The translations under genes and the position numbers were made by a program. A stretch of DNA of 64,000 nt. It comes from JAWKMZ01 sp041391965 (lineage in GTDB: Bacteria > Bacteroidota > Bacteroidia > Flavobacteriales > Flavobacteriaceae). Below the pieces are notes generated by a model, which had not been told where the DNA came from, searched no databases, and worked only from the letters and a program-made list of their open reading frames with translations. Location: the NCBI GenBank assembly GCA_041391965.1, contig JAWKMZ010000001.1:186001-250000 (forward strand), given 5' to 3'. This document shows, piece after piece, positions 1 to 8,879 of the stretch (position 1 is the stretch's first letter; each line of letters opens with the position of its first letter).

Positions 1-779
1 AGATTGCCATAGCACCTATAAAGAAATTGTTTATCATCATCATTATTAAGTGTTTCCCAAATGTTTTTAGCTTTTATAAGTGATTCTAATTCTTTTTTAT
101 GAAGTCCTAAGTTTCTATACTCTACAGCTATGTTATTGTAGGCTTGGGCAACATCAGTATTGTTTTCGCCAATAATAGTTTTGTATAAGTCTAAGGATAA
201 TTGATATTTTTCAACAGCCTTGGAGTAGTCTCCTAACTTAGAGTTGATAAAACCAATATCATAAATTAGGTCAACAAAAATTTTATTGTTTTGTGAAAGG
301 GTATCTTTTAATATTTTTAGTCCTAATTGTGCTTGTTCAAGTGCAAATTTCCAGTTTCCTAAGTAAGCCGTTTGATGATAAATTCTATTTTGGATATCAT
401 ATTGAAATTTTTTATCAGGATTTTTAATCTGCAAGCATAAATCTCTTGCCTTAATTGCAGATTGGAGTGCGCTATCTAAATACTGCTCACGTGTTTCTTT
501 TGTTATTCTTTTATTTAAATTGTGATAGGAATAACTTTCAAATTCATAATAAGCTGATTGTGTGTGAAAATATTTTGCTTTCAAAAAATAAATTTCATCT
601 TTTGATGCCTTTTTATTTTGTTTTATAGCTTGGTTTCTTAGGGCAAGTGCCTTTTGGTACTCGCCTTCAAGATGTAAAGAATCTGCTTTAATAGTTAAAC
701 GATCCTTTTTTATAACAGACTGCGTGTAACCATGAGAAGCTATTAATATGCTTATAAATAAAAAAAAATGACGCCACAT
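1..779 (-). CDS. TPR-repeat exported protein, 3'-truncated by window edge
   Basis: Open frame from an ATG at 779 down to base 1 with no stop, so only about 259 N-terminal residues are visible. The protein begins with a hydrophobic signal-like segment (WRHFFLFISILIASHGYTQ), followed by helical tandem repeats of TPR type: EGEYQKALALRNQAI, GNWKFALEQAQLGLKIL, and GDYSKAVEKYQLSLDLYKTIIGEN-like units ending in AYNNIAVEYRNLG. In Bacteroidetes this arrangement is typical of the sensor half of TPR histidine kinases, LuxR-type regulators or CHAT-domain proteins. The deciding C-terminal domain lies outside the window, so the function cannot be assigned. There is no close partner gene; 183 bp separate it from the next gene. 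Confidence 0.8.
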   Translation of the reverse strand, partial: MWRHFFLFISILIASHGYTQSVIKKDRLTIKADSLHLEGEYQKALALRNQAIKQNKKASKDEIYFLKAKYFHTQSAYYEFESYSYHNLNKRITKETREQYLDSALQSAIKARDLCLQIKNPDKKFQYDIQNRIYHQTAYLGNWKFALEQAQLGLKILKDTLSQNNKIFVDLIYDIGFINSKLGDYSKAVEKYQLSLDLYKTIIGENNTDVAQAYNNIAVEYRNLGLHKKELESLIKAKNIWETLNNDDDKQFLYRCYGN

Positions 780-962
780 ATAGTTGATAAATAATCCTAA
801 ATTTAAACAATTAGCATAAAAGTAATACGCTTCTTACATTTATTGCTTTATGTTATAAGCTTTGCTTTAGGCTCTTGGCGTGTTTTAATTTGGTCATTTT
901 AAATTTCATATCCTGTTTATATACGTCAAACGCTTTAACATTTAAACTTCACCAAATTGTAA
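780..962. other. intergenic, no clear element
   Basis: This 183-bp AT-rich gap lies between the start of the TPR protein and the 3' end of the cyclase-like gene. I see no ORF, strong hairpin or recognisable promoter in it. Confidence 0.4.
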
Positions 963-1712
963 TCATTCTAAAATTTTGTACAAAATAGGTTTGCTTGGTG
1001 TCGCATCATTTTCAAATGGTGCAATTTGAAGGTTTAGTATATAACAGCCATCTTTAACTTTGTTAGACACGTAAATAAACTCTGTAATGGTTGCGTCTAA
1101 TCGCATTTTACCTTTAGTATTCCAAAAGGCATTGTGAGCTAACAATTTGCCTTCATCTTTTTCTTTATCAACACTTGGCAAATCAATAAGTAAGTGTTTT
1201 ATTCCTTTTTCGCGCAAGTAAGTAGCTGCTTCTTCCAATAAGTAAGTTGGGTTTGTATTAGAATACTGTTTAGAAAGTTTATCTTTCATATTAGGCAAGG
1301 TTCTAATTATCACAGCTTCTCGCTTTTTGTTTCCTAATGCAGTTTGAAGTTGTTTTTTTGAAATCACAAAATCAGCATCTATTTTTTCTGCAGCTACAGT
1401 AACAACTTCTGCCAAAAAGAAAAATTGTTTTAAATGTTTGTTGATAGAATAAAATTCTTTCGTAATATGTCCAACACATTCGGTATGCGTTCCATGTGCA
1501 TGCGGATTGAACCAAATGCTGTTAAAATTGACATCTGCACCTTGCGACACACTTCCTATCCAATCATCAACTTTTACAGGTTCTATTTTTGGAGCTTCCA
1601 AATACCAAGCGTTCACATTATTTTTTGAAGCGTGCATTGGTATTGAAATATCTATAGGTTTGGATAAATCTATTTGTAGTTTTTTTGAATGACATTGAAT
1701 GGTTGCAAGCAT
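963..1712 (-). CDS. cyclase family protein (kynurenine formamidase-like hydrolase)
   Basis: A 249-aa protein resembling the metal-dependent cyclase/formamidase family (PF04199). The segment GTHTECVGH at residues 74-82 corresponds to the family metal-binding signature GTHxDxPxH, but with E for D and no proline, so it is a divergent member. Later features (VIIRTLPN, LLIDLPSVD) also fit the fold. Family members hydrolyse N-formylkynurenine or related amides and esters; the substrate here is unknown and no other kynurenine-pathway gene is nearby. Its ATG overlaps the stop of hemW by one base (TAATG), so the two are probably co-transcribed and translationally coupled. Confidence 0.8.
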   Translation of the reverse strand: MLATIQCHSKKLQIDLSKPIDISIPMHASKNNVNAWYLEAPKIEPVKVDDWIGSVSQGADVNFNSIWFNPHAHGTHTECVGHITKEFYSINKHLKQFFFLAEVVTVAAEKIDADFVISKKQLQTALGNKKREAVIIRTLPNMKDKLSKQYSNTNPTYLLEEAATYLREKGIKHLLIDLPSVDKEKDEGKLLAHNAFWNTKGKMRLDATITEFIYVSNKVKDGCYILNLQIAPFENDATPSKPILYKILE

Positions 1713-2842
1713 TATAAATTGATTTTGAATAAGTCTGATGCGATGCCATCACTTAAAAATTTGCCTTTTTTTGTGACGTGCAAAGTATTGGCATGAAGAT
1801 ACAACAAATCATTTTTTAAATGAATATCTGCTTGTTTTAAAAGGTATTTTTTATAGGTCAAACCAAAATTTTGCTGAATTGTATCCAAAGAAATTCCCCA
1901 AATAGTTCGCAAACCTGTCATTACATATTCATTGTATTTATCTGTTAAAGAAAGTGTTTCTGTTTCTATAGGAAGGTTTTTTTTGTCTATAGATTGGATG
2001 TATTTTGAATTGTTGCGCACATTCCAACCTCGATGATTGCCATCAAAAGAATGTGCCGAAGGACCAATACCTAAATAGGGTTTTCCTTGCCAATAAGCTG
2101 TATTATTTTTACTAAAAAAGCCTTTTTTGCCAAAATTTGAAAGTTCATAATGTATAAAGTTATTGGCTTCCAGTTTTTCAATCAACATATAAAATTGTTC
2201 TTGCGCCAAATCATCATCTACATTTTGGATGATGCCTTTTTTGATAAAGGTTTGTAAAGCAGTTTTAGGTTCGACAGTTAAAGCATAACTCGAAATATGC
2301 GGAATGTTAAAACTTAAAGCGGTTTCAATATTTTTTATCCAATTTTTATGACTTAATCCAGGGATACCATAAATTAAATCGATAGAAATATTGCTAAAAT
2401 ATTTGGTAGCTTCTTTTAGACAATTTTTAGCTTCATCAGCATTATGAGCTCGATTCATCAGTTTTAAATCGGCTTCAAAAAAAGATTGGACACCAATACT
2501 TAACCTATTGATTGGTGTGCTTGCTAATTTTTGAATTTGTTGTTTGTTTAAATCATCCGGATTGGCTTCTAAAGTGATTTCTGGATGGTCAACAACTTTA
2601 TAATGTTTATAAACTTCTGAAATCAAAAATTGTAATTCGTCAATCGTTAATAATGATGGTGTTCCGCCTCCAAAATAAATAGTTGCAACCGTTTGATTTT
2701 TGAATTCTTCTTTGCGCAAAATCAACTCTTTAACCAATGCGTTGATTAGTTCATCTTTCTTCTTTAATGACGTTGAAAAATGAAAGTCACAATAATGACA
2801 AGCTTGTTTGCAAAATGGAATATGGATGTAAATACCAGACAT
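1712..2842 (-). CDS. hemW: radical SAM haem chaperone HemW
   Basis: This 376-aa protein starts MSGIYIHIPFC and carries the radical-SAM cluster motif CxxxCxxC at C11, C15 and C18 (CKQACHYC). It also has the family blocks YFGGGTPSLL and LEANPDDL, and an anaerobic-coproporphyrinogen-oxidase-like middle (SIGVQSFFEADLKLMNRAH). The HemW group lacks true HemN activity and instead inserts haem into respiratory enzymes. The length is typical and the start is a clear ATG at 2842. It is translationally coupled to the downstream cyclase gene. Calling it HemW rather than HemN rests on the short length and this N-terminus. Confidence 0.92.
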   Translation of the reverse strand: MSGIYIHIPFCKQACHYCDFHFSTSLKKKDELINALVKELILRKEEFKNQTVATIYFGGGTPSLLTIDELQFLISEVYKHYKVVDHPEITLEANPDDLNKQQIQKLASTPINRLSIGVQSFFEADLKLMNRAHNADEAKNCLKEATKYFSNISIDLIYGIPGLSHKNWIKNIETALSFNIPHISSYALTVEPKTALQTFIKKGIIQNVDDDLAQEQFYMLIEKLEANNFIHYELSNFGKKGFFSKNNTAYWQGKPYLGIGPSAHSFDGNHRGWNVRNNSKYIQSIDKKNLPIETETLSLTDKYNEYVMTGLRTIWGISLDTIQQNFGLTYKKYLLKQADIHLKNDLLYLHANTLHVTKKGKFLSDGIASDLFKINL

Positions 2843-2947
2843 AATTTAAGAATAACGAAAACGAATAACGAAAGTAAAAAAGCTAAATCACAAAGTCACA
2901 TAAAGAAGCACTAAGTTTATAAAGTTTGTATTGTGATAAAATACTGC

Positions 2948-3502
2948 TTACTTTTTTACTCTATCTTCATTTTGCTTTACAAAAGCAGCCCAACCTGTAT
3001 AACTTTTTCCGATGTCCATTTTCCCTTCATTATAAAAATGACAAACAGCGGCTGCCAAACCATCAGTTGCATCTAAATTTTTAGGCAAGGTTTTTAAACT
3101 TAATAAACTTTGCAACATTTTAGCTACTTGTTCTTTGCTGGCATTTCCGTTGCCTGTAATGGCCATTTTTATTTTTTTTGGCGAATACTCTGTTATCGGA
3201 ACTTCACGACTCAAACCAGCAGCCATAGCAACACCTTGTGCACGACCAAGCTTAAGCATACTTTGTACATTTTTACCAAAAAATGGGGCTTCAATAGCTA
3301 TTTCATCAGGATGGTGTGTATCAATAAGTTCTATAGTACGCTCAAAAATAAGTTTTAATTTTAGGTAATGGTCATCGTATTTTTTTAAATCGAGCTCATT
3401 AAGTTGTAAAAACGTCATGGTTTTGCCAACCACTTTAATGAGTCCAAAACCCATAATTGTCGTTCCTGGATCAATTCCTAATATAATTTTTTCTTTAGTC
3501 AT
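2948..3502 (-). CDS. ruvC: Holliday junction resolvase RuvC
   Basis: A 184-aa protein with the RuvC N-terminal GIDPGT (D11), an acidic residue in AIEAPFFGKN (E71), and a C-terminal acidic pair in LDATDGLAAAVCH (D144, D147). Together these form the RNase-H-like four-carboxylate active site. RuvC resolves Holliday junctions made during recombination together with RuvAB. The length matches the family. It lies just upstream of hemW, with a 105-bp gap, and four bases after the end of the preceding outer-membrane protein gene, so it may be transcribed with that gene. Confidence 0.95.
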   Translation of the reverse strand: MTKEKIILGIDPGTTIMGFGLIKVVGKTMTFLQLNELDLKKYDDHYLKLKLIFERTIELIDTHHPDEIAIEAPFFGKNVQSMLKLGRAQGVAMAAGLSREVPITEYSPKKIKMAITGNGNASKEQVAKMLQSLLSLKTLPKNLDATDGLAAAVCHFYNEGKMDIGKSYTGWAAFVKQNEDRVKK

Positions 3503-3505
3503 TCA

Positions 3506-4144
3506 TCAACAATATTGGCAGCCACTTAACGAAATTGAAACACCTAAAGCGGCATATACTAAATCGCCATTAAATGAAAATCCATCGACAGTATAATCGT
3601 ATTTATTTTTTCCAGACATAGACAAGGCATACGATAAATCGGCATAAACCGATAAAGATTCTGATAAACCATAATGAACTTCCAAGCCACCTAAAACATT
3701 GAGATAGGTGTATTTATTTTCAGTATAACTCCCCAAAGGTTCTGTGATACTTATACCTGGACCTGCATGTCCAACCACAGCAATTTGTTCTGGCAAAAAG
3801 TTAAGTAATGGTGTAAAATTATAAACCACTTGCGCATTAATACGTGTGTAATTGAGTTTGAATTCTTTAGAGCCATTCGCATTTGAAGCTCTGTTATAAC
3901 CAAAATCCAGTTTTGCACCCAAACGCTCTGTAAACATATGTTGCACACCAATATTTATAGACGGAAAATTTAAATATTTAGAATAAAACCCATCATCTTT
4001 TCCATTATCTATTGGATTGTTAAGGCCGAGTGCTACTTGCAATTTCCATTTTTCTGTATCTCTTTGAGCATAACTCAATGAAGTCGTCAAAACTGCTAAA
4101 ACCAATAAGAGTTTTATGTTTTGTATTTTAAAATTAGAGCTCAT
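3506..4144 (-). CDS. outer-membrane beta-barrel protein (OmpA/OprF N-domain-like)
   Basis: A 212-aa protein with an N-terminal signal peptide (LLLVLAVLTTSLSYAQ) followed by alternating amphipathic strands (KLQVALGLNNP, RLGAKLDFGYNRA, NVLGGLEVHYGLSESLSVYADLSYAL) and a final barrel strand LVYAALGVSISL. This is the pattern of a small eight-stranded outer-membrane barrel. Unusually it ends with two cysteines (SGCQYC) rather than an aromatic residue. There is no peptidoglycan-binding domain. A porin-like or structural role is possible, but the substrate is unknown. Confidence 0.75.
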   Translation of the reverse strand: MSSNFKIQNIKLLLVLAVLTTSLSYAQRDTEKWKLQVALGLNNPIDNGKDDGFYSKYLNFPSINIGVQHMFTERLGAKLDFGYNRASNANGSKEFKLNYTRINAQVVYNFTPLLNFLPEQIAVVGHAGPGISITEPLGSYTENKYTYLNVLGGLEVHYGLSESLSVYADLSYALSMSGKNKYDYTVDGFSFNGDLVYAALGVSISLSGCQYC

Positions 4145-4171
4145 AAAATAATAATCGTTTAATTTGCTACT

Positions 4172-5146
4172 ATGCTACATGCGTTATCATACAAAACTAA
4201 ACAATTCTTGCTTGTGCTCATTAAATTAAGCATTGTAGTTGCTGCATTTTATTTTATAGCACACAAACTTTTTGAAAATGACCAATTAGATTTCAGAGTT
4301 TTTACCCACTTTTTATTTAAAAACGACGTGTTTTCAGCAAAAAACATCCTTTTCTTATTGTTTTTGAGCATTTTTAATTGGTTTTTCGAAATTTTAAAAT
4401 GGAACACTTTGGTAAACTCCATACAACCTTTATCCTTCAAAAAGGCTTTAGAACAAAGTCTGGCTGCTTTAACGGCATCACTCATAACACCAAACCGCAT
4501 TGGTGATTATGGCGCAAAAGCCATCTATTATAACCCATCTCAAAGAAAAAAAATACTGTTGCTCAACGTATTTGGCAATATGGCACAAATGACTGCAACT
4601 GTCATTTTTGGTGTTTTAGGCCTCTTTTTTTTTATGAAACGGTTCGGTTTAGAACTTAACTACCTAAAATTCTTTTCAGGAACTGCCATTTTAATATTGA
4701 TAGTGCTATTTATTGGGTTTGGATCAAAACAACAATGGTTTAAAATTAAAGGGCTATCTGCAAACAAAATCAGTCATTTCATTAAAAACATTCAACAAGG
4801 TATTAAGATTAAAGTTTTTATCTATTCCATCCTTCGTTATATGATATTTTCGTTTCAATTTTACGTTTTACTCTACATTTTCAAAACCGAACTCACTTAT
4901 ATGGAAGCCATGATTTTTATCACAACCATGTACTTTTTAGCATCAGTGATTCCTTCTATTTTTATTTTTGATGTCCTTATAAAAGGAAGTGTTGCTGTGT
5001 ATGTTTTTGGATTTTTGGGTGTTGATGACCTTACTGTTTTATCAATAATTACATTGATGTGGCTTTTAAATTTTGTACTTCCAAGCATTTTTGGCAGCTA
5101 TTATGTGCTTAATTTTAAGCTTCTTAAAAATTCAAATACCATATGA
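4172..5146 (+). CDS. lysylphosphatidylglycerol synthase TM-domain (UPF0104) family membrane protein
   Basis: A 324-aa polytopic membrane protein with about eight hydrophobic segments. It has the family block SLAALTASLITPNRIGDYGAKA (residues about 100-120), resembling the (S/T)P(G/N)R(I/L)GE motif of the LPG-synthase TM/AglD2 family (PF03706). Such proteins are often lipid-associated flippases or partners of glycosyltransferases. The stop codon overlaps the ATG of the adjacent GT2 gene (ATGA), supporting a functional pair acting on a membrane lipid or glycan. No soluble synthetase domain is present, so lysyl transfer itself is unlikely. Confidence 0.8.
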   Translation: MLHALSYKTKQFLLVLIKLSIVVAAFYFIAHKLFENDQLDFRVFTHFLFKNDVFSAKNILFLLFLSIFNWFFEILKWNTLVNSIQPLSFKKALEQSLAALTASLITPNRIGDYGAKAIYYNPSQRKKILLLNVFGNMAQMTATVIFGVLGLFFFMKRFGLELNYLKFFSGTAILILIVLFIGFGSKQQWFKIKGLSANKISHFIKNIQQGIKIKVFIYSILRYMIFSFQFYVLLYIFKTELTYMEAMIFITTMYFLASVIPSIFIFDVLIKGSVAVYVFGFLGVDDLTVLSIITLMWLLNFVLPSIFGSYYVLNFKLLKNSNTI

Positions 5147-6267
5147 CTTTAATTGCCATTTTAATCACACTTTTGTATTTGGCTTTGATTGGAAGTCTCA
5201 TTATCGGATTTGACAAAGTTGATTCTTTTTTATTGCAAGATATTCCAGCAAACACAAAATTTTCTATCATCATTCCTTTTAGAAATGAAGCCAATAATTT
5301 ACCAAAACTACTTCATTCCATTTCAAAATTGAATTATCCAAAAACTAAGTTTGAAATCATTTTTGTGGATGATGCTTCAACAGATGCTTCACTTGAAATA
5401 CTTCAAGGGTTTTTAAAAAAAGAAGGCTCCAATTGCGCTATAATTTCAAACAAAAGAACGACCAATTCACCAAAAAAAGATGCCATTAGTTTGGCCATTC
5501 AACACTCAAAATACGATTGGATTGTAACAACTGATGCCGATTGTTGCTTACCCAAATATTGGTTAGACAGTTTTGATGTTTTTATCCAAAAAACGAATAG
5601 CGATTTTATTAGTGCGCCTGTAACTTATAAAAATCCGGAAAATTTTTTAGAGCGTTTTCAGCTTTTAGATGTCTTAAGCTTACAAGCAGCAACCATTGGA
5701 GGCTTTGGCATCAAACGTCCTTTTTTGTGTAATGGTGCCAATTTAGCTTATAAAAAATCACTTTTTAAACTGCTTAACGGCTTTGATGGCAATAGCAATA
5801 TTGCAAGTGGTGACGATATTTTTCTTCTTCAAAAAGCATTAAAAACCCGCACTTTAAAAGTGGCCTATTTAAAATGCGAACATGCCATTGTAAGGACACA
5901 ACCACAAGCAAATTTTAAAAATTTGGTATCACAACGTGTTCGTTGGGCAGCAAAAACCCAAACTTATAAAAATGGGTTCGGGAAGCTTACAGGTTTTGTT
6001 ATATTGCTGATGAATGCTCTTTTGCTTTCTGGAATTTTACTTTGTTTTGTTGATATTTTAAAATGGCACATTTTATTTTATCTGGCAATAATCAAGTTGA
6101 GTATTGATGTATTGCTTATTTATAAAGGAGCTTCTTTTTTTGATCAGAAAGAGGCATTGCGCAGTTATATTTTTGGCTTTTTAATCTATCCTTTTTTTAG
6201 TGTTTACATTGCTTTTTTATCGTTTTTTAAAGGTTATAAATGGAAAGGAAGACCATATAATAAATAA
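5143..6267 (+). CDS. family 2 glycosyltransferase, membrane-associated
   Basis: This 374-aa protein has one N-terminal hydrophobic helix, a GT-A domain (FSIIIPFRNEANNLPKLL; FVDDASTDASLEIL), a TTDADC metal-binding DxD region near residue 128 and a QRVRW acceptor motif near residue 265. Two or three C-terminal transmembrane helices follow. This is the architecture of processive or lipid-acceptor GT2 enzymes. It is translationally coupled to the UPF0104 protein upstream, so the pair may build or move a glycolipid. The sugar and acceptor cannot be read from sequence. Confidence 0.88.
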   Translation: MTLIAILITLLYLALIGSLIIGFDKVDSFLLQDIPANTKFSIIIPFRNEANNLPKLLHSISKLNYPKTKFEIIFVDDASTDASLEILQGFLKKEGSNCAIISNKRTTNSPKKDAISLAIQHSKYDWIVTTDADCCLPKYWLDSFDVFIQKTNSDFISAPVTYKNPENFLERFQLLDVLSLQAATIGGFGIKRPFLCNGANLAYKKSLFKLLNGFDGNSNIASGDDIFLLQKALKTRTLKVAYLKCEHAIVRTQPQANFKNLVSQRVRWAAKTQTYKNGFGKLTGFVILLMNALLLSGILLCFVDILKWHILFYLAIIKLSIDVLLIYKGASFFDQKEALRSYIFGFLIYPFFSVYIAFLSFFKGYKWKGRPYNK

Positions 6268-6320
6268 TATGTTTATCATTTATTTTTGTTAGATTTACGT
6301 AAAATGTAATCCTCAATCTC

Positions 6321-7199
6321 ATGAAAAAAAGTGTATTTTTTATCTGCTTTCTCTTTTGCATTGTATCAATCAAAGCACAAGAAACGTTTACTGTAAATGG
6401 CGAAACACTACAATTAAAAACTGAAATTGATGGAAAGCTGGACTTGCTTTGGACCATTACTAATGGTAACTATCGTTATTTTATAAGAACTTCAGACGCT
6501 GTCATCACAGAACTAACAAACACTAAAAATGCGCAAGGCAAGTATCAAGAAACATATAAAACCACTTTAAAAAATGCAACCTCAGATGCGAATGTATCAA
6601 CAGACAACGTCAATTTGACCTTAGCAAGTTTATCTCGCTTTATTGACAACTACAATGCTTCTGTAGATAGTAATTATAGCGCAACAGAAGGCAAAATTAA
6701 AGCCGAATTTCGTTTAGGCTTATTTGCAGGAATAACCAACAGTCCGTTTATAAGCAATCCTAAAAATATAAAAACACCAGTAGCAGGAATTGAGTTGGAA
6801 GTTTTAGATGGCAAAAACAAACAACATTCTGTATTTTTACAACTAAGACACACCTTTGATAATGACGATTTTGAGTACGCAACTACCGAATTGTCTTTAG
6901 GTTATCGATTTAGAGTTGTCAATACATCGCGTTTTAGTTTTTATGGCGATGTAAAGTTTGCAACGGTTAATTTTACAAAAACAACTGTACGTTATATTGA
7001 TGATAGTTCTAATTTAGTGACAGACCATATAAGTGATACGGCTTTTGATGTGCCATTTATTTTTGGGATTGGAGCCGATTATAAAATAAGCAAATGTAGC
7101 TACATCACACTTGGTTATAATCAACTTTTTGCAGCATTTTTAAACACTCACGATAATTTTTCGACCGATTTTACCTTAGGTTACAAGTTTAAATTGTAA
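6321..7199 (+). CDS. exported beta-rich protein, probable outer-membrane barrel
   Basis: A 292-aa protein with a signal peptide (SVFFICFLFCIVSIKAQ). The N-terminal part is charged and mixed in structure. The C-terminal half (from about residue 130) alternates strands such as EFRLGLFAGITN, VAGIELEVLDGKNKQHSVFLQLRH, ELSLGYRFRV and RFSFYGDVKFATVNF, ending with DFTLGYKFKL. This looks like an outer-membrane barrel. I do not recognise a named family beyond that. It stands alone 53 bp after the GT2 gene and converges on the next minus-strand operon. Confidence 0.65.
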   Translation: MKKSVFFICFLFCIVSIKAQETFTVNGETLQLKTEIDGKLDLLWTITNGNYRYFIRTSDAVITELTNTKNAQGKYQETYKTTLKNATSDANVSTDNVNLTLASLSRFIDNYNASVDSNYSATEGKIKAEFRLGLFAGITNSPFISNPKNIKTPVAGIELEVLDGKNKQHSVFLQLRHTFDNDDFEYATTELSLGYRFRVVNTSRFSFYGDVKFATVNFTKTTVRYIDDSSNLVTDHISDTAFDVPFIFGIGADYKISKCSYITLGYNQLFAAFLNTHDNFSTDFTLGYKFKL

Positions 7200-7202
7200 C
7201 AC

Positions 7203-7676
7203 CTATTTAATGTCAATAACAACAGGCAAACTAAATTCTGTTGCCACTTGTTGACTGCGTTTAATGGCTGGATAAATTTTAGGAAGTGAGTCAAAACTAT
7301 GACGCAAAATACTATCTAATTGCGGAATTTGAGTTTGTGTCAACGCTTTCATTTCAATATTTTTAATTGCAAAATGACCTTGGTTATCAATCCGTATTTT
7401 TAAGGTAATGGTATCATTAACATCTTCTGTCACAACAATATTTTGCTTTGATAATTGTGCATTTAGCAAATCGCGTAGTTGACGTTCAAAACAGGCTTTT
7501 TTATCAAGATTCGTAGCTGTAGAATCGCAAGTTGAAAATGTAGGATATTCATCTACATCGTTCCAATTAATAGATTGCATTTCTTCATTAAGAAGATCTT
7601 CGGTATAGACTTTCTTGGTGCTAAAATAATTACAAGAAGTCAGCAACATACAGAACACAAGGATTAATCGCTTCAT
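7203..7676 (-). CDS. lipoprotein with TonB-C-like domain
   Basis: A 157-aa protein with a lipobox (MLLTSC, Cys about residue 15). The body resembles the C-terminal domain of the BlaR1-like protein in the same operon: YPTFSTCDSTATNLDKKACF here against APTFIDCESLTTNTEKKQC there. In both a beta segment follows (ITLKIRIDNQGHFAIKNIEM here), ending VVID. TonB-C domains normally contact TonB-dependent receptors; here the domain is tethered by lipid and lacks a TM anchor and proline-rich spacer. It is last in the BlaI-BlaR1-TPR-lipoprotein gene row. Its function is unknown; it may be a paralogue of the BlaR1 tail. Confidence 0.6.
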   Translation of the reverse strand: MKRLILVFCMLLTSCNYFSTKKVYTEDLLNEEMQSINWNDVDEYPTFSTCDSTATNLDKKACFERQLRDLLNAQLSKQNIVVTEDVNDTITLKIRIDNQGHFAIKNIEMKALTQTQIPQLDSILRHSFDSLPKIYPAIKRSQQVATEFSLPVVIDIK

Positions 7677-7745
7677 TTTAATACAACTGAAGCCGAAAAG
7701 TACAATTTTTTTAGATAATACAATAGGACATCAACACCAATCATT

Positions 7746-8879
7746 TTAATCGTGTTTCAGAAATTTTTCGTCATTCAATTCTTTCAACCGTTGGTCTGCA
7801 AAAAAAATATATGGACTCTCCGGAAATTTTTGTTTAAACGTTTCGTACACCTTAATTTTTGAGTCAATATTCTCATAATACGCAGCTTTTGAATTCACTA
7901 AAAAAAATTGAGCAGTTTCGTTAGATGGGTTTTCTTTTACTGCAATTTGAAGCGCTTCAATGGCTTCTTTGTACTTTTTTTGCCGATTATAAGTAGTTCC
8001 TAAATTGATGTATTCGGCATCTAATGGTTGGTTTTGAATTTCTAAAGCAGCTAAAATGTACTTTTCGGCATTAGGATAATCTTGTATGTGTTGATACAAC
8101 TGACCCAAAATATAAAGATTGGTTGCGTTTTTTGGGTCAAATTTTAATGTGATGATGCCTTGTTCAATCGCTTTTTCATATTCATAATGCTGTGCATAAC
8201 AAAACCCAAGTTTTTCATGGATAAATTGTGAAGATTCTCCTAATGTGATTAGTTTTTCAAACCAAATAGCCGCAGTTCTATAATCTTGTTCCCAATAATA
8301 ATTAAGAGCTTTTAAGCTAATTAACTCTACATTATTAGCATAACTTTGCAAACCTTTATCAACAAATTGAAGTGACACATCATGTTGACGCTTAACCAAA
8401 TAGTATTTGGCAATTTTATAAATGGCTTTTTGGTGTGTGTCATCCAAATCATAAGCATGCTTATAACTGTTAATTGCTGTAGTATCGTTTTGTTGTTCTA
8501 AAACCAAACCTAATTCATAATAGTAATTTGGGTTTTGATTATCGGCAGAGATCAACTCATTAAACAAGACGTTTGCATCATTGAATTTTTTGTTTCTGGA
8601 TAATAATTTGGCATACTCATACTTTACCAATAAATCCGTTGGATTGGCATTTAAAGCTGCTTCATAATTTTGTATGGCTTCATCATAATTACCAATGGCC
8701 ATGTAGGCTTTGGCAATTTTATCATAAACGTCTTTTGGGCTGTTGTAGGCTTTGTAGGCTTTTATAGCTTTGGTATAATTGCCATAAGCAAACAAACTAT
8801 CTGCAAGTTTTAAAGCTGAAGATTGCGCTTGGGTTTTGAATGTTATTAACAGAAATAAAAGTAAAAAAAGTCTATTCAT
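7746..8879 (-). CDS. exported TPR-repeat protein in BlaR1 operon
   Basis: This 377-aa protein has a signal peptide (LFLLLFLLITFKTQAQ) followed by about eight TPR units. Examples are GNYTKAIKAYKAYNSP, GNYDEAIQNYEAALNANPTDLLVKYEYAKL, YEKAIEQGIITLKFDPKNATNLYILGQLY and KKYKEAIEALQIAVKENPSNETAQFFL. It is probably a periplasmic scaffold. Its start overlaps the end of the BlaR1-like gene by 8 bp (8872-8879), so it is almost certainly co-transcribed and co-translated with the sensor. It may present partner proteins to the BlaR1 periplasmic part, but that is inference from position only. Confidence 0.75.
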   Translation of the reverse strand: MNRLFLLLFLLITFKTQAQSSALKLADSLFAYGNYTKAIKAYKAYNSPKDVYDKIAKAYMAIGNYDEAIQNYEAALNANPTDLLVKYEYAKLLSRNKKFNDANVLFNELISADNQNPNYYYELGLVLEQQNDTTAINSYKHAYDLDDTHQKAIYKIAKYYLVKRQHDVSLQFVDKGLQSYANNVELISLKALNYYWEQDYRTAAIWFEKLITLGESSQFIHEKLGFCYAQHYEYEKAIEQGIITLKFDPKNATNLYILGQLYQHIQDYPNAEKYILAALEIQNQPLDAEYINLGTTYNRQKKYKEAIEALQIAVKENPSNETAQFFLVNSKAAYYENIDSKIKVYETFKQKFPESPYIFFADQRLKELNDEKFLKHD

